Origin: Halobacteriovoraceae bacterium
Lineage (GTDB): Bacteria; Bdellovibrionota; Bacteriovoracia; Bacteriovoracales; Bacteriovoracaceae
Length of the DNA: 8,343 bases
Assembly (NCBI GenBank): GCA_018663815.1
Contig: JABJPQ010000108.1
Span: 1 to 8,343 of the forward strand
Direction of reading: 5' to 3'
The position numbers were made by a program, and so were the translations under genes. Under the pieces are notes generated by a model, which saw nothing but the letters and a program-made list of their open reading frames with translations, had not been told where the DNA came from and ran no database searches. Shown here piece by piece: positions 7,908-8,343 of this stretch. Within the stretch, counting starts at the first letter, position 1, and the number at the start of each line of letters is the position of its first letter.

Positions 7908-7934
7908 CTAAGAGCTCCTGAAAGAAGCTCTTAG
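7908..7934 (-). terminator. Intrinsic terminator of the rubrerythrin gene
   Basis: A perfect nine-base-pair stem, CTAAGAGCT paired with AGCTCTTAG, encloses a nine-base loop and begins eight bases after the rubrerythrin stop codon. On the minus strand it is followed by TTATTCT, an interrupted T-tract. Position and stem quality support termination here, which separates rubrerythrin from the phosphodiesterase gene. Confidence 0.65.
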
Positions 7935-7942
7935 CATATATT

Positions 7943-8343
7943 TTAAGCTACTTTTTGATATTTTGCAGCTGGAACGCCACATACAGGACAGTTTGCTGGT
8001 GGGTTTTTAAATTCAAGGTGTCCACATATTGGACAAAGCCATACTTCGTCCTGAAGATCTACACCACTCTTAGCCGCTTCGAGGGCAATCTTATATAAGT
8101 CAGCATGATTTCTTTCTACGTCCATGGCCCACTTAAACATTTTTTTAGCTTTGTGCCCTTCTTTTTCAGCTTGCTCGTACATAGGAGGATACATTTCTTC
8201 GTGCTCATATGTTTCTCCAATGACAGCGGCCTCAAGGTTTTCAAGGGTCGATTTTACTCCATCCATTGCATTGAGATGTCCATGGGCGTGAATTGTTTCA
8301 GCTTCAGCAGCAGCTTTAAACAAACTAGCGATGTTTTTAAATC
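7943..8343 (-). CDS. Rubrerythrin, C-terminal part (5' end off window)
   Basis: Non-haem iron peroxidase that reduces hydrogen peroxide in the cytoplasm using electrons from NAD(P)H via rubredoxin-type carriers, a usual oxidative-stress defence in anaerobes and microaerophiles. The frame is open to the window edge, so 133 residues of a protein of about 165-190 are visible. The ferritin-like diiron part shows AEAETIHA, an ExxH pair, then GETYEHEEMYP with the family's Glu-Tyr-Glu pattern, then the second ExxH in DVERNH. The C-terminal rubredoxin domain has CPIC and CPVC eleven residues apart, the four ligands of an Fe(Cys)4 site. The first iron-ligand helix lies outside. The TTG at 8323 is an internal Leu, not a start, since homology continues upstream of it (FKNIAS before LFKAAAEAE). 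A hairpin terminator follows directly. Confidence 0.93.
   Translation of the reverse strand, partial: FKNIASLFKAAAEAETIHAHGHLNAMDGVKSTLENLEAAVIGETYEHEEMYPPMYEQAEKEGHKAKKMFKWAMDVERNHADLYKIALEAAKSGVDLQDEVWLCPICGHLEFKNPPANCPVCGVPAAKYQKVA

Overview
The window is AT-rich bacterial DNA. All five recognisable genes lie on the minus strand, so the reading order runs from high to low coordinates. A Tat signal, periplasm-type multihaem cytochrome c, a molybdopterin reductase of the polysulfide/thiosulfate-reductase superfamily and rubrerythrin together suggest a Gram-negative organism with a flexible anaerobic or microaerobic metabolism. A deltaproteobacterial or Bdellovibrionota-like lineage is possible, but this is only an impression and no marker gene is present.

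Layout in transcription order: (1) the 3' part of a rubrerythrin gene (8343-7943), followed by a hairpin terminator; (2) a large exported alkaline-phosphatase-superfamily phosphodiesterase (7800-4897) with a full set of metal ligands and an unassigned N-terminal third, followed by a weak hairpin and T-tract; (3) a secreted protein of 289 residues (4798-3929) whose second half matches bacterial protein-glutaminase, with a Cys-His-Asp triad at the expected spacing; (4) six bases later, a membrane-anchored or exported cytochrome c with twelve CxxCH motifs (3922-2123); (5) after a 99-base gap, a Tat-exported molybdopterin oxidoreductase catalytic subunit (2023 to the window edge, C-terminus missing).

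The gap before the molybdoenzyme holds what looks like a class II CRP/FNR-type promoter. An ATGAT-N4-ATCAT palindrome has its centre exactly 32 bases from the centre of a TATACT -10 box, which places it at -41.5. This suggests that the respiratory enzyme is switched on by an oxygen- or nitrogen-oxide-sensing FNR-family regulator.

The cytochrome and the molybdoenzyme plausibly form one periplasmic electron-transfer chain to or from a sulfur, arsenic or similar substrate that cannot be named from sequence. The protein-glutaminase homologue joined to the cytochrome gene is the most unexpected element. There is no gene-free stretch above 300 bases, and no RNA genes, mobile elements or CRISPR arrays were seen.
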